NCBI GenBank assembly: GCA_025456145.1
Contig: JALOLD010000006.1
Span: 62,001-126,000 of the forward strand
DNA length: 64,000 nucleotides
Reading direction: 5' to 3'
DNA from: Thermoanaerobaculales bacterium
GTDB taxonomy: Bacteria > Acidobacteriota > Thermoanaerobaculia > Thermoanaerobaculales > Sulfomarinibacteraceae
Under the pieces are notes generated by a model, which made no database searches, had not been told where the DNA came from, and was given only the letters and a program-made list of their open reading frames with translations. This document shows, one piece after another, positions 34,096-42,721 of this stretch; position 1 is the stretch's first letter; every line of letters starts with the position of its first letter. The position numbers were made by a program, and so were the translations under genes.

Positions 34096-34890
34096 CTACG
34101 CGACCTCGATCTTGACCCTGGTGATCGCGGCGGCCCTGCCGGTGGCCTCGTCGACCTCGATCAGGGCGCCGCGCAGCTGGAGGTCGCGCTTGGCCGGCTC
34201 GAAGGGTCGCGGCGTGTTGAGCAGGAACCGCTCGAGCACCTTCTCGGGCTTCATCCCGATGATCGACTCGTACGGCCCGGTCATCCCGACATCGGTCTGG
34301 AAGGCGGTGCCCTTGGGCAGGATCCGCTCGTCCGCCGTCGGCACGTGGGTGTGGGTTCCGAGCACCGCGGAGACCCGCCCGTCGAGGTACCAGCCCATGG
34401 CCTGCTTCTCCGAGGTCGCCTCGGCGTGCATGTCGACCAGGATGACCTTGAGCCCGGGGTGGGCCCGGGCGATCTCGGCGAGCACCTCGTCGGCCTTGCG
34501 GAAGGGGTTGTCGATAGGCTGCATCAGCGCCTGCCCCTGGAGGTTGACCACCGCCACCTCGACGCCGCCGGCGGTCGACTCGACGCACCAGCCGCGACCG
34601 GGGTTGCCTTCCGGGTAGTTGGCCGGTCGCAGCAGGGTCGGGTGGGCGTCGAGCAGCGGCACCCCCTCCTTCTTGTCCCAGACGTGGTTGCCGGTGGTCC
34701 AGACGTCGATCGGGAAGCGCTCGAGCTCCTCGAGCACCGTGGCGGTGATCCCGAAGCCGCCGGCCGCGTTCTCGATGTTGGCGACGACCAGGTCGACCCG
34801 CTCGCGGTCGACCAGGACCTCGAGCGCCCCGGCGACCGCCTTGCGGCCGGCCGACCCCATGATGTCGCCGACGAAGAGCAGGCGGATCAC
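34096..34890 (-). CDS. ymdB: YmdB-family metallophosphoesterase (TIGR00282)
   Basis: 264 residues. LLFVGDIMGSAGRKAV, ANIENAAGGFGIT, WTTGNHVWDKKE, ILVDMHAEATSEKQAMGWYLDG and VLGTHTHVPTADERILPKGTAF are the full set of family metal-binding motifs. Bacillus YmdB is a 2',3'-cAMP phosphodiesterase affecting biofilm and RNA decay, and its gene commonly follows rny, as here (4-bp gap). Function is by family; the physiological substrate is not certain. Confidence 0.92.
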   Translation of the reverse strand: MIRLLFVGDIMGSAGRKAVAGALEVLVDRERVDLVVANIENAAGGFGITATVLEELERFPIDVWTTGNHVWDKKEGVPLLDAHPTLLRPANYPEGNPGRGWCVESTAGGVEVAVVNLQGQALMQPIDNPFRKADEVLAEIARAHPGLKVILVDMHAEATSEKQAMGWYLDGRVSAVLGTHTHVPTADERILPKGTAFQTDVGMTGPYESIIGMKPEKVLERFLLNTPRPFEPAKRDLQLRGALIEVDEATGRAAAITRVKIEVA

Positions 34891-34894
34891 GGTG

Positions 34895-36469
34895 TCACCT
34901 GGCGTACTCGACCGCCCGCGTCTCGCGGATCACCGTGACCTTGATCTGCCCGGGATAGGTGAGCTCGGCCTCGACCTTCTTGGCCACGTCGCGAGCCAGC
35001 CACACCGCCTTGTCGTCCGAGATGGTGGCCGACTCGACGATGATCCGCAGCTCGCGCCCGGCCTGGATGGCGTAGGCCTTCTCGACCCCCTCGAAGTCGG
35101 TCGCCATGCCCTCGAGCTTCTCGAGACGTTTGATGTAGTTCTCGAGGATCTCGCGGCGCGCCCCGGGCCGGGCGGCCGAAAGCGCGTCGGCGGCGGTGAC
35201 CAGCACCGCCTCGACCGAGTGCGGGTCGTAGTCGCCGTGGTGGCACTCCATGGCGTGGATCACCTCGTCGCTCTCGCCGTACTTGCGCAGCAGCTCGCGC
35301 CCGAGCTCGAGGTGGGTTCCGTCCATCTCGCGGTCGACCGCCTTGCCGATGTCGTGGACCAGACCGGCCCGCTTGGCGACCGCGGCGTTGGCCCCGAGCT
35401 CGGCCGCCATGTGGTGCGCGAGCCAGGCCACCTCCAACGAGTGCTTGAGCGCGTTCTGGCCGTACGACGAGCGGAACTGGAGCCGGCCGATGAGCTTGTG
35501 GATCTCGGGATGGATGTCGGGGATCCCGGCCTCGAGGGCGGCCGCCTCGCCGTCGGCGAGGAGCTTCTCGTCCATCTCGGTCTGGACCTTGGCCACCAGC
35601 TCTTCGATCCGACCCGGGTGGATCCGTCCGTCCTGGATCAGGCTCAGCAGCGCGATCCGCGCGATCTCCCGCCGGACCGGCTCGAAGCACGAGAGGATCA
35701 CCGCTTCGGGAGTGTCGTCGACGATCAGGTCGACGCCGGTCGCCTGCTCGAAGGCGCGGATGTTGCGCCCCTCGCGGCCGATGATCCGCCCCTTCATCTC
35801 GTCCGACGGCAGGTCGACCACCGACACCGTGCTTTCGACGACGTGCTCCGACGCGATCCGCTGGATCGCCATCGAGATCACCCGCCGGGCCTTCTCCTTG
35901 GCCTTCTCGGACGCCTCCTCCTCGATCTTGCGGACCAGGTTGGCGGCGTCCATCCGCGCCTCGTTCTCCATCGTCCGGATCAGCTCGTGCTTGGCCTGCT
36001 CGGTGGTCAGACCGGCGATCTGCTCGAGCTTGACCCGCTGCTCGGCGATCGCGCTGTCGAGCTCCTGGCCGCGCGCGGTCAGGGTCGCCTCGAGATCCCG
36101 AAGTCGCCCGTCGAGCGTCTCGAGCGCCGCCTCGCGCTCGACCGCCATGGCCGCCTTGCGCTCGAGCTCGGCCGACTCGTCGTCGAGCCGCTGCTCGAGA
36201 CCGGCCAGCTCGAGGCGATGCTCCCTGGTTTCCCGTTCGAACTCGGTCCGCGCCGCGAGCAGACGCTCGCGGGCCTCGATCTCGGCGTCCCTGCGCAGCC
36301 GGTCCCCGTCGACCTCGGCCCGGGCGAGCACCCGCCGGGCCTGCCTCTCGGCGTTGGCGACCAGCTGGAGCGCGGCCCGCCGCGAGCGGCGCCACAGCGT
36401 CCAGACGATCGCCAGTCCGAGGATCGCGACCAGCAACACAGCCAAGGCTGCGATCAACCTGACGTCCAC
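34895..36469 (-). CDS. rny: Ribonuclease Y
   Basis: 524 residues from the GTG at 36469 ([13 protein letters not shown]), with AAAAGGGGGTGG upstream; a TTG at 36487 is less likely. An N-terminal TM helix (residues 3-23) anchors it, followed by a long coiled coil to about 200, a KH domain ([21 protein letters not shown]) and an HD domain with [15 protein letters not shown] (the HD pair) and the C-terminal RNase Y domain. It is a membrane-bound endoribonuclease that starts mRNA decay. Length is normal for the family. Confidence 0.95.
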   Translation of the reverse strand: MDVRLIAALAVLLVAILGLAIVWTLWRRSRRAALQLVANAERQARRVLARAEVDGDRLRRDAEIEARERLLAARTEFERETREHRLELAGLEQRLDDESAELERKAAMAVEREAALETLDGRLRDLEATLTARGQELDSAIAEQRVKLEQIAGLTTEQAKHELIRTMENEARMDAANLVRKIEEEASEKAKEKARRVISMAIQRIASEHVVESTVSVVDLPSDEMKGRIIGREGRNIRAFEQATGVDLIVDDTPEAVILSCFEPVRREIARIALLSLIQDGRIHPGRIEELVAKVQTEMDEKLLADGEAAALEAGIPDIHPEIHKLIGRLQFRSSYGQNALKHSLEVAWLAHHMAAELGANAAVAKRAGLVHDIGKAVDREMDGTHLELGRELLRKYGESDEVIHAMECHHGDYDPHSVEAVLVTAADALSAARPGARREILENYIKRLEKLEGMATDFEGVEKAYAIQAGRELRIIVESATISDDKAVWLARDVAKKVEAELTYPGQIKVTVIRETRAVEYAR

Positions 36470-36538
36470 GATCCACCCCCTTTTCAAGGAGCGATCAGTC
36501 CGCCGGCTCGTATGGAGGACGGAGGGTCAGGTTAAAGG

Positions 36539-36720
36539 GGAGGCCCCCACATCGGCCGTGTGAGCGAGCCCATTTGAACCTGCGAGACCACAGGTGGGTG
36601 CCTGTTCCCCGCCCGTCTCCCACCGTGCGGCGGGCATCGAGGCGGGAAAACCCGGCGACCCTTCAAATAGGTGTTGGTTCAAGAACAGTTTCACTCATCA
36701 CCAACCGTGCAGGGACCTCC
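36539..36720 (-). ncRNA. ssrS: Probable 6S RNA (SsrS) between zapA and rny
   Basis: About 182 nt, the size of 6S RNA, directly downstream of zapA, the classic ssrS position. The minus-strand 5' segment (36720-36708) and 3' segment (36551-36539) pair over 13 bp with G-U wobbles. Inside, ATTTGAA (36668-36662) pairs with TTCAAAT (36578-36572), and a GC-rich CCCGCC/GGCGGG stem closes the top, giving a rod with a large asymmetric bubble. GGTTGGTGA and CTTGAACCAA blocks resemble stretches of gammaproteobacterial 6S. 6S binds sigma-70 RNA polymerase. The main alternative is an rny leader. Ends are approximate. Confidence 0.55.
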
Positions 36721-36725
36721 ACGTC

Positions 36726-37037
36726 CTATTTCCCGTTCCCTTGGTCATCTGGCCTCATGGCCTGGTCGAGTTTCTCGACGAGTCGTTCCGCCTGTTTCTC
36801 CAAACGCTGTTGCCGGACGTCCTGATCCGTCTCTCGCTCTAAGAAGAGCTCGTCCGCGATGTTAAGTGCGGTCAAGACCGCGATCTTGACCGTGTCCACG
36901 CTGGAGCTCCGATCGGCGACCTCGCGCATCCGGGAGTCGACGAACCGGGCGATCTCCTGGAGCCGGCTCGCATCCCCATCCGCACGTAGCCCGAGGCGTT
37001 GGCCGAAGATCTCGACGGTAGCCCGGACTGTCGCCAT
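36726..37037 (-). CDS. zapA: Cell division protein ZapA
   Basis: 103 residues. VRATVEIFGQRLGLRADGD is the globular ZapA N-terminus, LQEIARFVDSRMREVAD the dimer helix, and TVKIAVLTALNIADELFLERE leads into the C-terminal coiled coil. GGAAGGAG lies upstream of the ATG. It bundles FtsZ filaments at the septum. zapB is encoded downstream of the opposite-strand gene at 37180 and next to pheT, an order seen in several Gram-negative phyla. Confidence 0.9.
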   Translation of the reverse strand: MATVRATVEIFGQRLGLRADGDASRLQEIARFVDSRMREVADRSSSVDTVKIAVLTALNIADELFLERETDQDVRQQRLEKQAERLVEKLDQAMRPDDQGNGK

Positions 37038-37058
37038 TCGTCACTCCTTCCCATTCCG

Positions 37059-37064
37059 AGTATA
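37059..37064 (-). promoter_or_regulatory. Candidate -10 (TATACT) of zapA (and ssrS)
   Basis: The minus strand reads ACTG TATACT 21 nt upstream of the zapA ATG, with GGAAGGAG between. The hexamer is 5/6 to consensus; the -35 (GTGAGA) is weak. The site is in a short AT-richer stretch. Confidence 0.5.
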
Positions 37065-37179
37065 CAGTATCGAATCCGTGTCTCACCCGGGGGGCGGTCC
37101 GCTCCTCCGGTCCAGCCACCAGGGGGCGGCGGCAGCCTCGATTGTGCCGCCCGACGCCGCCGGGTATCGTGGTCCCCGG

Positions 37180-38778
37180 ATGGCCGAGCCGAGACCTGAC
37201 CGAGACGACGGCCGCCGGACGACGATCGCGACGACGGCGGCGCTGGTCCTGCTCTACCTCGTCCCGATCGCCGGACGCCCGCCGTCGAGCAACCCCAACG
37301 AGCTCGCCCGCCTCGAGCTCGCGGTCGCGATCGCCGAGTGGGGGACCGTCGATCTCGACCGTCCGGCCCGCCTGTGGGGCCTGTCGGAGGACGTCGCGCG
37401 GCGCGACGGCCGGATCCTCTCGGACAAGGCCCCCGGGCTGTCCCTCGCCGCCGTGCCCGTGGTCTGGGCCCTCCGCCCGGCCCTGCCGGCCCGACCGGGT
37501 CGCGCGCTCCCCGACTACTGGCCGCTGCGCCACCTCGCCACCGGGCTGCTGGTCAGCGTGGCGAGCGCGCTGGTCGGCTTCGCCCTGGCCACCGCCGCCG
37601 CCCCCGAGGCGTCGAGGCTCGCCACGACCCGGGTCGGGCTCGCCGTGCTCGCCGCCCTGACGACCCCGATGTGGACCTATGGAACGGTCTTCCTCGGCCA
37701 CGCCCCGGCGGCGGTGCTGGTCGCCACGGCCTGGCTGGGGCTGCTCGGCCGACCCGGGTCTCTCCGACCCCCCTCCGATCGGGCCGCGCTTGCCGGCGGG
37801 CTGGCGGCCGGCCTGGCGGTCACCACCGAGTACCCGACCGCGCTGCTCGTCGCGGTCGTTTTCGGGGTTCTCCTCGCCCGGCGCACGCCGCTCCGCACGC
37901 TCGCGCTCGCCGGTCTCGGCATCGTGCTCGGCGTCCTGCCGGCCCTCGTCTACCACCAGATCGCCTTCGGCGCGCCGTGGCTCACCGGCTACGCCTTCAA
38001 GGCCGACCCGGCCTTCCGGGCGATCCACGGTGCCGGGATCGGCGGGGTCGCGCTGCCCACCGCGGAGGCGCTCTGGGGGGTCCTCGGGAGCCCGGCCCGC
38101 GGTCTCTTCGCCTACTCGCCGCTGCTCCTCCTCGCACCGATCGGGCTGGTCCTCATGGGGCGTCGCCATGGCTGGGGCACCGCGGCGCCGTATCTCGTCG
38201 CGGCCATCGTCTACGTCGGCTTCGCCGCCGGCTTTGTCGACTGGCAGGCGGGCTGGGGCGCCGCCGCCCGCCACCTCGTGCCGCTCGTCCCGCTGCTCGC
38301 GATTCCGAGCCTGACCGCCGCGGCCGAGCTCGCCCGCCGACCCTGGTCGTTGCTGCTGCTCGTCGTGCTGGCGTCGATGGCGGCGGTGCGCACGCTGCTC
38401 ACCCTCGCGCTCACCCCCTTCTTCCCGCCGACCTTCACCCATCCCCTGCGCCAGCTCGTTCTTCCGAGCCTGGTCGACGGCGCATGGGCGCCGACCCTCC
38501 CCGGCTCGGTCGTCGGGCTCCCGGACGCCCTGGTGTGGTCGGCGGTCGCGGCCGCGGTGCTGCTCCTCGTCGGGTGGTCGCTCTCCCGGCTCGCCCGCCG
38601 TCCCCTCGCCGGCGTCGTCGCCGCGGTGCTGGTGGTCAGCGCCGTGCAGATCGGCTGGATGGCCTGGCGGGCATCCGAGATCGACCCCGGGCTCGAGGCG
38701 GTTCGGGCTCGCGTCCTCGTCGACCTGGGCCACTCCGAGGCGGCGGCGCGGGTCGCCGGCGGTCTCGACGCCCGGTGA
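37180..38778 (+). CDS. Polytopic membrane protein, GT-C/mannosyltransferase-like
   Basis: 532 residues from the ATG at 37180. Around eleven TM segments. The first external loop has PSSNPNELARLELAVAIAEWGTVDLDRPARLWG and ILSDKAPGLSLAAVPVVWALR, a layout shared by uncharacterised GT-C-like proteins in which acidic residues after TM1 would bind a polyprenyl-phosphate sugar. WQAGWGAAARHLVPLVPLLAIPS is a later conserved segment. It stands alone between zapA and zapB, on the opposite strand. No ribosome site is obvious. Specific activity is unknown. Confidence 0.65.
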   Translation: MAEPRPDRDDGRRTTIATTAALVLLYLVPIAGRPPSSNPNELARLELAVAIAEWGTVDLDRPARLWGLSEDVARRDGRILSDKAPGLSLAAVPVVWALRPALPARPGRALPDYWPLRHLATGLLVSVASALVGFALATAAAPEASRLATTRVGLAVLAALTTPMWTYGTVFLGHAPAAVLVATAWLGLLGRPGSLRPPSDRAALAGGLAAGLAVTTEYPTALLVAVVFGVLLARRTPLRTLALAGLGIVLGVLPALVYHQIAFGAPWLTGYAFKADPAFRAIHGAGIGGVALPTAEALWGVLGSPARGLFAYSPLLLLAPIGLVLMGRRHGWGTAAPYLVAAIVYVGFAAGFVDWQAGWGAAARHLVPLVPLLAIPSLTAAAELARRPWSLLLLVVLASMAAVRTLLTLALTPFFPPTFTHPLRQLVLPSLVDGAWAPTLPGSVVGLPDALVWSAVAAAVLLLVGWSLSRLARRPLAGVVAAVLVVSAVQIGWMAWRASEIDPGLEAVRARVLVDLGHSEAAARVAGGLDAR

Positions 38779-38788
38779 GCCCGGGCGA

Positions 38789-39031
38789 TCACTTCTCCCC
38801 GAGCACTCCGTCGATCAGACCGAGGACCTTCTCCAACCGCGCGGCGAGGGCGTCGCGCTGCGTCTCGAGCTCGGCGAGGCGGTCCTTGACCTCGCTCGTC
38901 CCGGCGAGCTTCGCCTCGAGCTCGGCGATCCTCGTCTCGCCCTCGGCGGCCCGGTCGACCGCGTCGCGGTAGGCGGCGACGAGCTCCTCGATCTTCGACT
39001 CCAGCTGCTTGAGCACGCTTTCCATGGCCAT
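38789..39031 (-). CDS. zapB: ZapB-like small coiled-coil cell division protein
   Basis: 80 residues, nearly all one coiled coil with heptads (LKQLESKIEELVAAYRDAVD, then KDRLAELETQRDALAARLEKVL). Size and composition match ZapB, which links ZapA-FtsZ to the terminus region. It lies 16 bp after pheT, near zapA, an order seen in other bacteria. Because any coiled coil of this length would look similar, the assignment rests on synteny. Confidence 0.65.
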   Translation of the reverse strand: MAMESVLKQLESKIEELVAAYRDAVDRAAEGETRIAELEAKLAGTSEVKDRLAELETQRDALAARLEKVLGLIDGVLGEK

Positions 39032-39047
39032 GGTCAGTCTCCCTGGA

Positions 39048-41090
39048 TCAGGCGAATCGAACGTCGAGCCGTCGGGTCAGACCCTGCCGCAACCCGTCCT
39101 GGAGCTCGTTGACCTCGAGCTGGGTCAGCGACCGGTCGGCGGCCCGATAGGTCAGCCGCAGCGTCGTCCGGACCGTCCCCGGAGGCAGCCCCTCGCCGGC
39201 GAAGCGCACGAGCAGCCCGATGTCCTCGACGAGCTCGCTCGCCAGGTCGCGGACCACCGTCGCGAGCTCGGCGTAGCTCAGCTCGGTGGCGTGCTCGACG
39301 GTCATGTCGGCGGTCACCGCGGGCTGTCGCGGCAGCTCGACGAAGGACGGCAGCGGCACCTCCCGCGCGGCGCCGCCCAGGTCGAGCTCGGCGACATAGG
39401 TCACCGGCCTGAGGTCGAACCGGTCGGCGACCGGGCCGGCCAACCGCCCGGCCAGGCCGACGATCCGACCGGCGGCCGTCTCGAGCACCGCGCCCTCGGC
39501 CTCGTCGAGCCAGGGCGCCCCACCCCGCTTCCAGTCGAGCTCGGGGAAGCCGAGGACATCGGTCAAGAGCTCGACGACCCCCTTGAGCTCGGCGAAGTCG
39601 AGGTCCTGGCCGGCTCGGCCGGGCAACGGACCGACCAGGGCGACGGCGAGCCGCTCGCTCTCGGCCGGCCCCGACCCGGCCTGCCAGAAGACGCGACCCT
39701 GCTCGAACACCGCAACCGCCCGCTCGCCCTGGTTGAGGTTGTCCCGGACCGCGCCGAGCACTCCGGGCAGGAGGGACCGGCGCATCGTCGACTGGGTCGC
39801 GGCGAGGGGGTTGTCGAGCTCGACCGGCGCGCCCGGGCACAGCGGCATCGCGGCGAGCTCGGCGTCGAGGCTTGGGTCGATGAACGACCAGGTGACGATC
39901 TCGGCGAGGCCCGCGCTCACCGCCGCGGCGCGGGCACGGTCGACCAGCTCCCAGTTGGGGTTGCGCCGACCCGGCGCGGTCGACAGCACCGGCAGCCGGG
40001 CCGGGATCGCCTCGAAGCCGAGGTGCCGCACGAACTCCTCGACGAGGTCGGCCTCGCGCTCGAGGTCGACGCGGAACGACGGCACCGTCACGACGATGGC
40101 GTCGCCGCCGTCGCCCTCTGGCTCGAGCTCGAGGGCCTGAGCGATCTCGCACAGCCGCTCGGCCGGCGTCTCGAGGCCGATGAAGGCCGACACGCGGGCG
40201 GCCGAGGTTCGAAGCCGCCGCCGCTCGACCGGCGACGGGCAGACGTCGATCCGGCCCCGGCACACCGTACCGCCGGCGATTCCGGCGATGAGCGCCGCGG
40301 CATAGTCGATCGCGACCGGGGGCAGCCCGGGATCGGCGCCTCGCTCGAACCGGTGCGACGCCTCGGTGTGCATCCCGAGCCGGCGGGCCGCCCGGCGGAC
40401 GGTCAACGGGTCGAAGCTCGCCGCCTCGAGCAGGATGTCGGTGGTGTCCTCCCCGATCTCGGTGTCGGCGCCGCCCATGATGCCGCCGAGCCCGACCGCG
40501 CGCTCGCCGTCGGCGATCACCGGCATCCCGGCCCCGAGGGTGCGGCGCTCGCCGTCGAGGGTGACCAGGACCTCGCCGTCGACCGCGCGGCGGGCGACCA
40601 GGGTCGCCCCGCGTACCTTCGCCAGGTCGTAGGCGTGGAGGGGCTGGCCGAGCTCGAGAAGAACGTAGTTGGTGACGTCGACGATCGCGCTGATCGGCCG
40701 CACACCGGCGTTGACGAGCCGGCGCTGCATCCACTCGGGCGAGGCGGCGCGCCGCGCACCGCGGATCACTCGCGCGCAGAAGCGCCGGCACATCGTCGGA
40801 TCGGCGATCTCGACCGTCGCGAGGTCGGCCGTCGCCGGGCCGTCCTCGGCGAGGTCAATCGAGAGCCCGGCGAGCGTCGACCCGGTGGCCGCCGCAGCCT
40901 CGCGGGCGAGGCCTCGGTGGTTCATCGCATCGGGCCGGTTGGTCGTGACCTCGACCTCCCAGACCTCGCCCCCGATCCCCGGCTCGCGCAGCTCGACCAG
41001 GAAGCCGCAGGCGGTGAGACGGTCGGCGACCTCTTCGGCGCCCGGGGCGCCGTGCAGCAGGTCGAGAAGCCAGGCCGCGTCGAACTTCAT
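39048..41090 (-). CDS. pheT: Phenylalanyl-tRNA synthetase beta subunit lacking the EMAP/tRNA-binding domain
   Basis: 680 residues from the ATG at 41090 (MKFDAAWLLDLLHG), overlapping the pheS stop as ATGA. The usual ~110-residue EMAP (B2) insertion after the first ~38 residues is missing: the N-terminal helix runs straight into VWEVEVTTNRPDAMNHRGLARE. B3/B4 (DVTNYVLLELGQPLHAYDL), B5 and the catalytic-like core are complete, and the C-terminal FDX-ACB anticodon domain (FVELPRQPAVTADMTV to LTRRLDVRFA) is present. It forms the alpha2-beta2 enzyme with PheS. Confidence 0.93.
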   Translation of the reverse strand: MKFDAAWLLDLLHGAPGAEEVADRLTACGFLVELREPGIGGEVWEVEVTTNRPDAMNHRGLAREAAAATGSTLAGLSIDLAEDGPATADLATVEIADPTMCRRFCARVIRGARRAASPEWMQRRLVNAGVRPISAIVDVTNYVLLELGQPLHAYDLAKVRGATLVARRAVDGEVLVTLDGERRTLGAGMPVIADGERAVGLGGIMGGADTEIGEDTTDILLEAASFDPLTVRRAARRLGMHTEASHRFERGADPGLPPVAIDYAAALIAGIAGGTVCRGRIDVCPSPVERRRLRTSAARVSAFIGLETPAERLCEIAQALELEPEGDGGDAIVVTVPSFRVDLEREADLVEEFVRHLGFEAIPARLPVLSTAPGRRNPNWELVDRARAAAVSAGLAEIVTWSFIDPSLDAELAAMPLCPGAPVELDNPLAATQSTMRRSLLPGVLGAVRDNLNQGERAVAVFEQGRVFWQAGSGPAESERLAVALVGPLPGRAGQDLDFAELKGVVELLTDVLGFPELDWKRGGAPWLDEAEGAVLETAAGRIVGLAGRLAGPVADRFDLRPVTYVAELDLGGAAREVPLPSFVELPRQPAVTADMTVEHATELSYAELATVVRDLASELVEDIGLLVRFAGEGLPPGTVRTTLRLTYRAADRSLTQLEVNELQDGLRQGLTRRLDVRFA

Positions 41091-42109
41091 TCGAACTGCC
41101 TCGTCAGTCGCTGGTCGCCGGCGAAGAGCTGCCGGAGGTCGGGGATGCCGTACTGCAGCATGGCGACCCGGTCGAGACCGAGACCGAAGGCGAAGCCGGT
41201 GTAGCGCTCGGGGTCGATGCCGACCGCCTCGAAGACCCGAGGGTCGACCATCCCCGAGCCGAGGATCTCGATCCAGCCCGAGCCCGAGCACACGCCGCAG
41301 CCGCGCTGGGCGCAGAAGATGCACGAGATGTCGACCTCGGCGGAGGGCTCGGTGAAGGGGAAGAAGCCGGGCCGCAGCCGGACCCGGACGTCGTCCGAGA
41401 AGAGCGCTCTCAGGAAGGTCTCGAGGGTCGCCTTGAGGTGGCCGACGGTGATCCCGACGTCGACCACGAGGCCCTCGAGCTGGTGGAACATCGGCGAGTG
41501 GCGGAGGTCCGAGTCCCGGCGGTAGACCCGGCCCGGGACGACGATCCGGATCGGCGGCTGGCGGCTCTCCATGACCCGGGCCTGGACCGGCGAGGTGTGG
41601 GTCCTCAGCAGGTGGCTGGCGCCGATGTAAAAGGTGTCCTGATCGTCGCGCGCCGGGTGGTCGGGGGGCATGTTGAGCGCCTCGAAGTTGTGCCAGTCGT
41701 CCTCGATCTCCGGGCCGTCCTCGACGTCATAACCCATGCGCAGGAAGATCTCCTCGATCCGCCGCCGGACGAGGTGGACCGGGTGCTCGGCGCCGCGCGC
41801 CAACCGGCGCCCGGGCAGGGTGATGTCGACCCGTCGGTCGGCCGAGGCTGCACGACCTTCCGCGACCCGGGCCTTCGCCTCGTCGAGCCGCTCTTCGACG
41901 AGCTTCTTGAGCTCGTTGAGGGCGCGACCGTAGTCGCGCTTCGCCTCGCTCGGCAGCTCGCGCAGACCGCCCGCGAGCTCCTGCAGGAGCCCCGACCGGC
42001 GGCCGGCGTAGGCGACCCGCACGCGCTCGACCGCGTCGGCGTCGACGCCGGCCCGCTCGAGGTCGGCGAGGAAGGACGCCCGCACCTCCTCCAGGCGCTC
42101 GAGCCCCAT
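41087..42109 (-). CDS. pheS: Phenylalanyl-tRNA synthetase alpha subunit
   Basis: 340 residues from the ATG at 42109, with GAGG 6 nt upstream; a GTG at 42112 is adjacent. N-terminal coiled coil (residues ~1-90), then the class II core: HPVHLVRRRIEEIFLRMGY, the motif 2 segment RVYRRDSDLRHSPMFHQLEGLVVD, FFPFTEPSAEVDISC, and motif 3 GFAFGLGLDRVAMLQYGI. Two Cys pairs (CIFCAQRGCGVC) may bind zinc, a feature of some bacterial PheS. It charges tRNA-Phe. Confidence 0.95.
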   Translation of the reverse strand: MGLERLEEVRASFLADLERAGVDADAVERVRVAYAGRRSGLLQELAGGLRELPSEAKRDYGRALNELKKLVEERLDEAKARVAEGRAASADRRVDITLPGRRLARGAEHPVHLVRRRIEEIFLRMGYDVEDGPEIEDDWHNFEALNMPPDHPARDDQDTFYIGASHLLRTHTSPVQARVMESRQPPIRIVVPGRVYRRDSDLRHSPMFHQLEGLVVDVGITVGHLKATLETFLRALFSDDVRVRLRPGFFPFTEPSAEVDISCIFCAQRGCGVCSGSGWIEILGSGMVDPRVFEAVGIDPERYTGFAFGLGLDRVAMLQYGIPDLRQLFAGDQRLTRQFE

Positions 42110-42116
42110 CACCGCC

Positions 42117-42467
42117 TCAAGCGGTGGTCTTGGCGAGCTCGACGAGCTCGGTGAAGGCCTTCGGGTCGCGGACCGCGAGGTCGGCGAGCACCTTGCGGTC
42201 GAGCTCGCAGCCGGATTTCTTCAGGCCCGCGATGAACTCGGAGTAGGTCGTGCCGTTGAGCCTCGCCGCGGCGTTGATGCGGGCGATCCACAGGCTGCGG
42301 AACTGCCGCTTCTTCTGCTTGCGGTCGCGGTAGGCGAAGGCCAGCGACCTGTCGACCTGGAGCTTGGCGACCCGGTGGAGCCGCGACTTGCCGCCCCAGT
42401 ACCCTTCGGCGAGCTTGAGGATCTTCTTCCGCCGGTCCTTGCGATTGGACGATCTCTTGACGCGCAT
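42117..42467 (-). CDS. rplT: 50S ribosomal protein L20
   Basis: 116 residues. [26 protein letters not shown] and [25 protein letters not shown] are near-invariant L20 blocks. It binds 23S rRNA early in 50S assembly and represses its own operon in other bacteria. It lies between rpmI and pheS in the usual order. Confidence 0.97.
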   Translation of the reverse strand: MRVKRSSNRKDRRKKILKLAEGYWGGKSRLHRVAKLQVDRSLAFAYRDRKQKKRQFRSLWIARINAAARLNGTTYSEFIAGLKKSGCELDRKVLADLAVRDPKAFTELVELAKTTA

Positions 42468-42477
42468 CGCTGCCTCC

Positions 42478-42678
42478 TCACTTCATCCCGACGAGCATTC
42501 TCTCGAGCACCTTGGCGTCGGCCGGCGACGCGATGACGGCCTTGCGCAGGCCGCGCTTGCGCTTGGCGCTCTTCTTGGTCAGGATGTGCGACTTGTACGC
42601 CTTGTGGCGCTTGAGCTTGCCGCTGGCGGTGCGCTTGAGCCGCTTGGCCGCTCCTCGGTGGGTCTTCAGCTTGGGCAT
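42478..42678 (-). CDS. rpmI: 50S ribosomal protein L35
   Basis: 66 residues from the ATG at 42678 ([21 protein letters not shown]), preceded by GAAGGAGG. The [11 protein letters not shown] opening and the basic [16 protein letters not shown] stretch are diagnostic. The next gene upstream is thrS, 43 bp away; infC, normally between them, is absent. Confidence 0.96.
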   Translation of the reverse strand: MPKLKTHRGAAKRLKRTASGKLKRHKAYKSHILTKKSAKRKRGLRKAVIASPADAKVLERMLVGMK

Positions 42679-42721
42679 GGTGCCTCCTTCGTCGTTCGAT
42701 TCCTGTTCACCGCACGTCCGC

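Noticed and set aside
34619-36535. 638-codon plus-strand frame opposite rny/ymdB
   Set aside because: rny and ymdB have complete motif sets on the minus strand; the plus frame has only low-complexity Leu/Asp/Val sequence.
36862-38733. 623-codon minus-strand frame opposite the GT-C-like gene
   Set aside because: It is extremely rich in Gly, Glu and Arg and reads through zapA in another frame. The plus-strand protein has convincing membrane segments.
39009-41204. 731-codon plus-strand frame opposite pheT
   Set aside because: pheT is unmistakable on the minus strand; the antisense translation has no recognisable domain.
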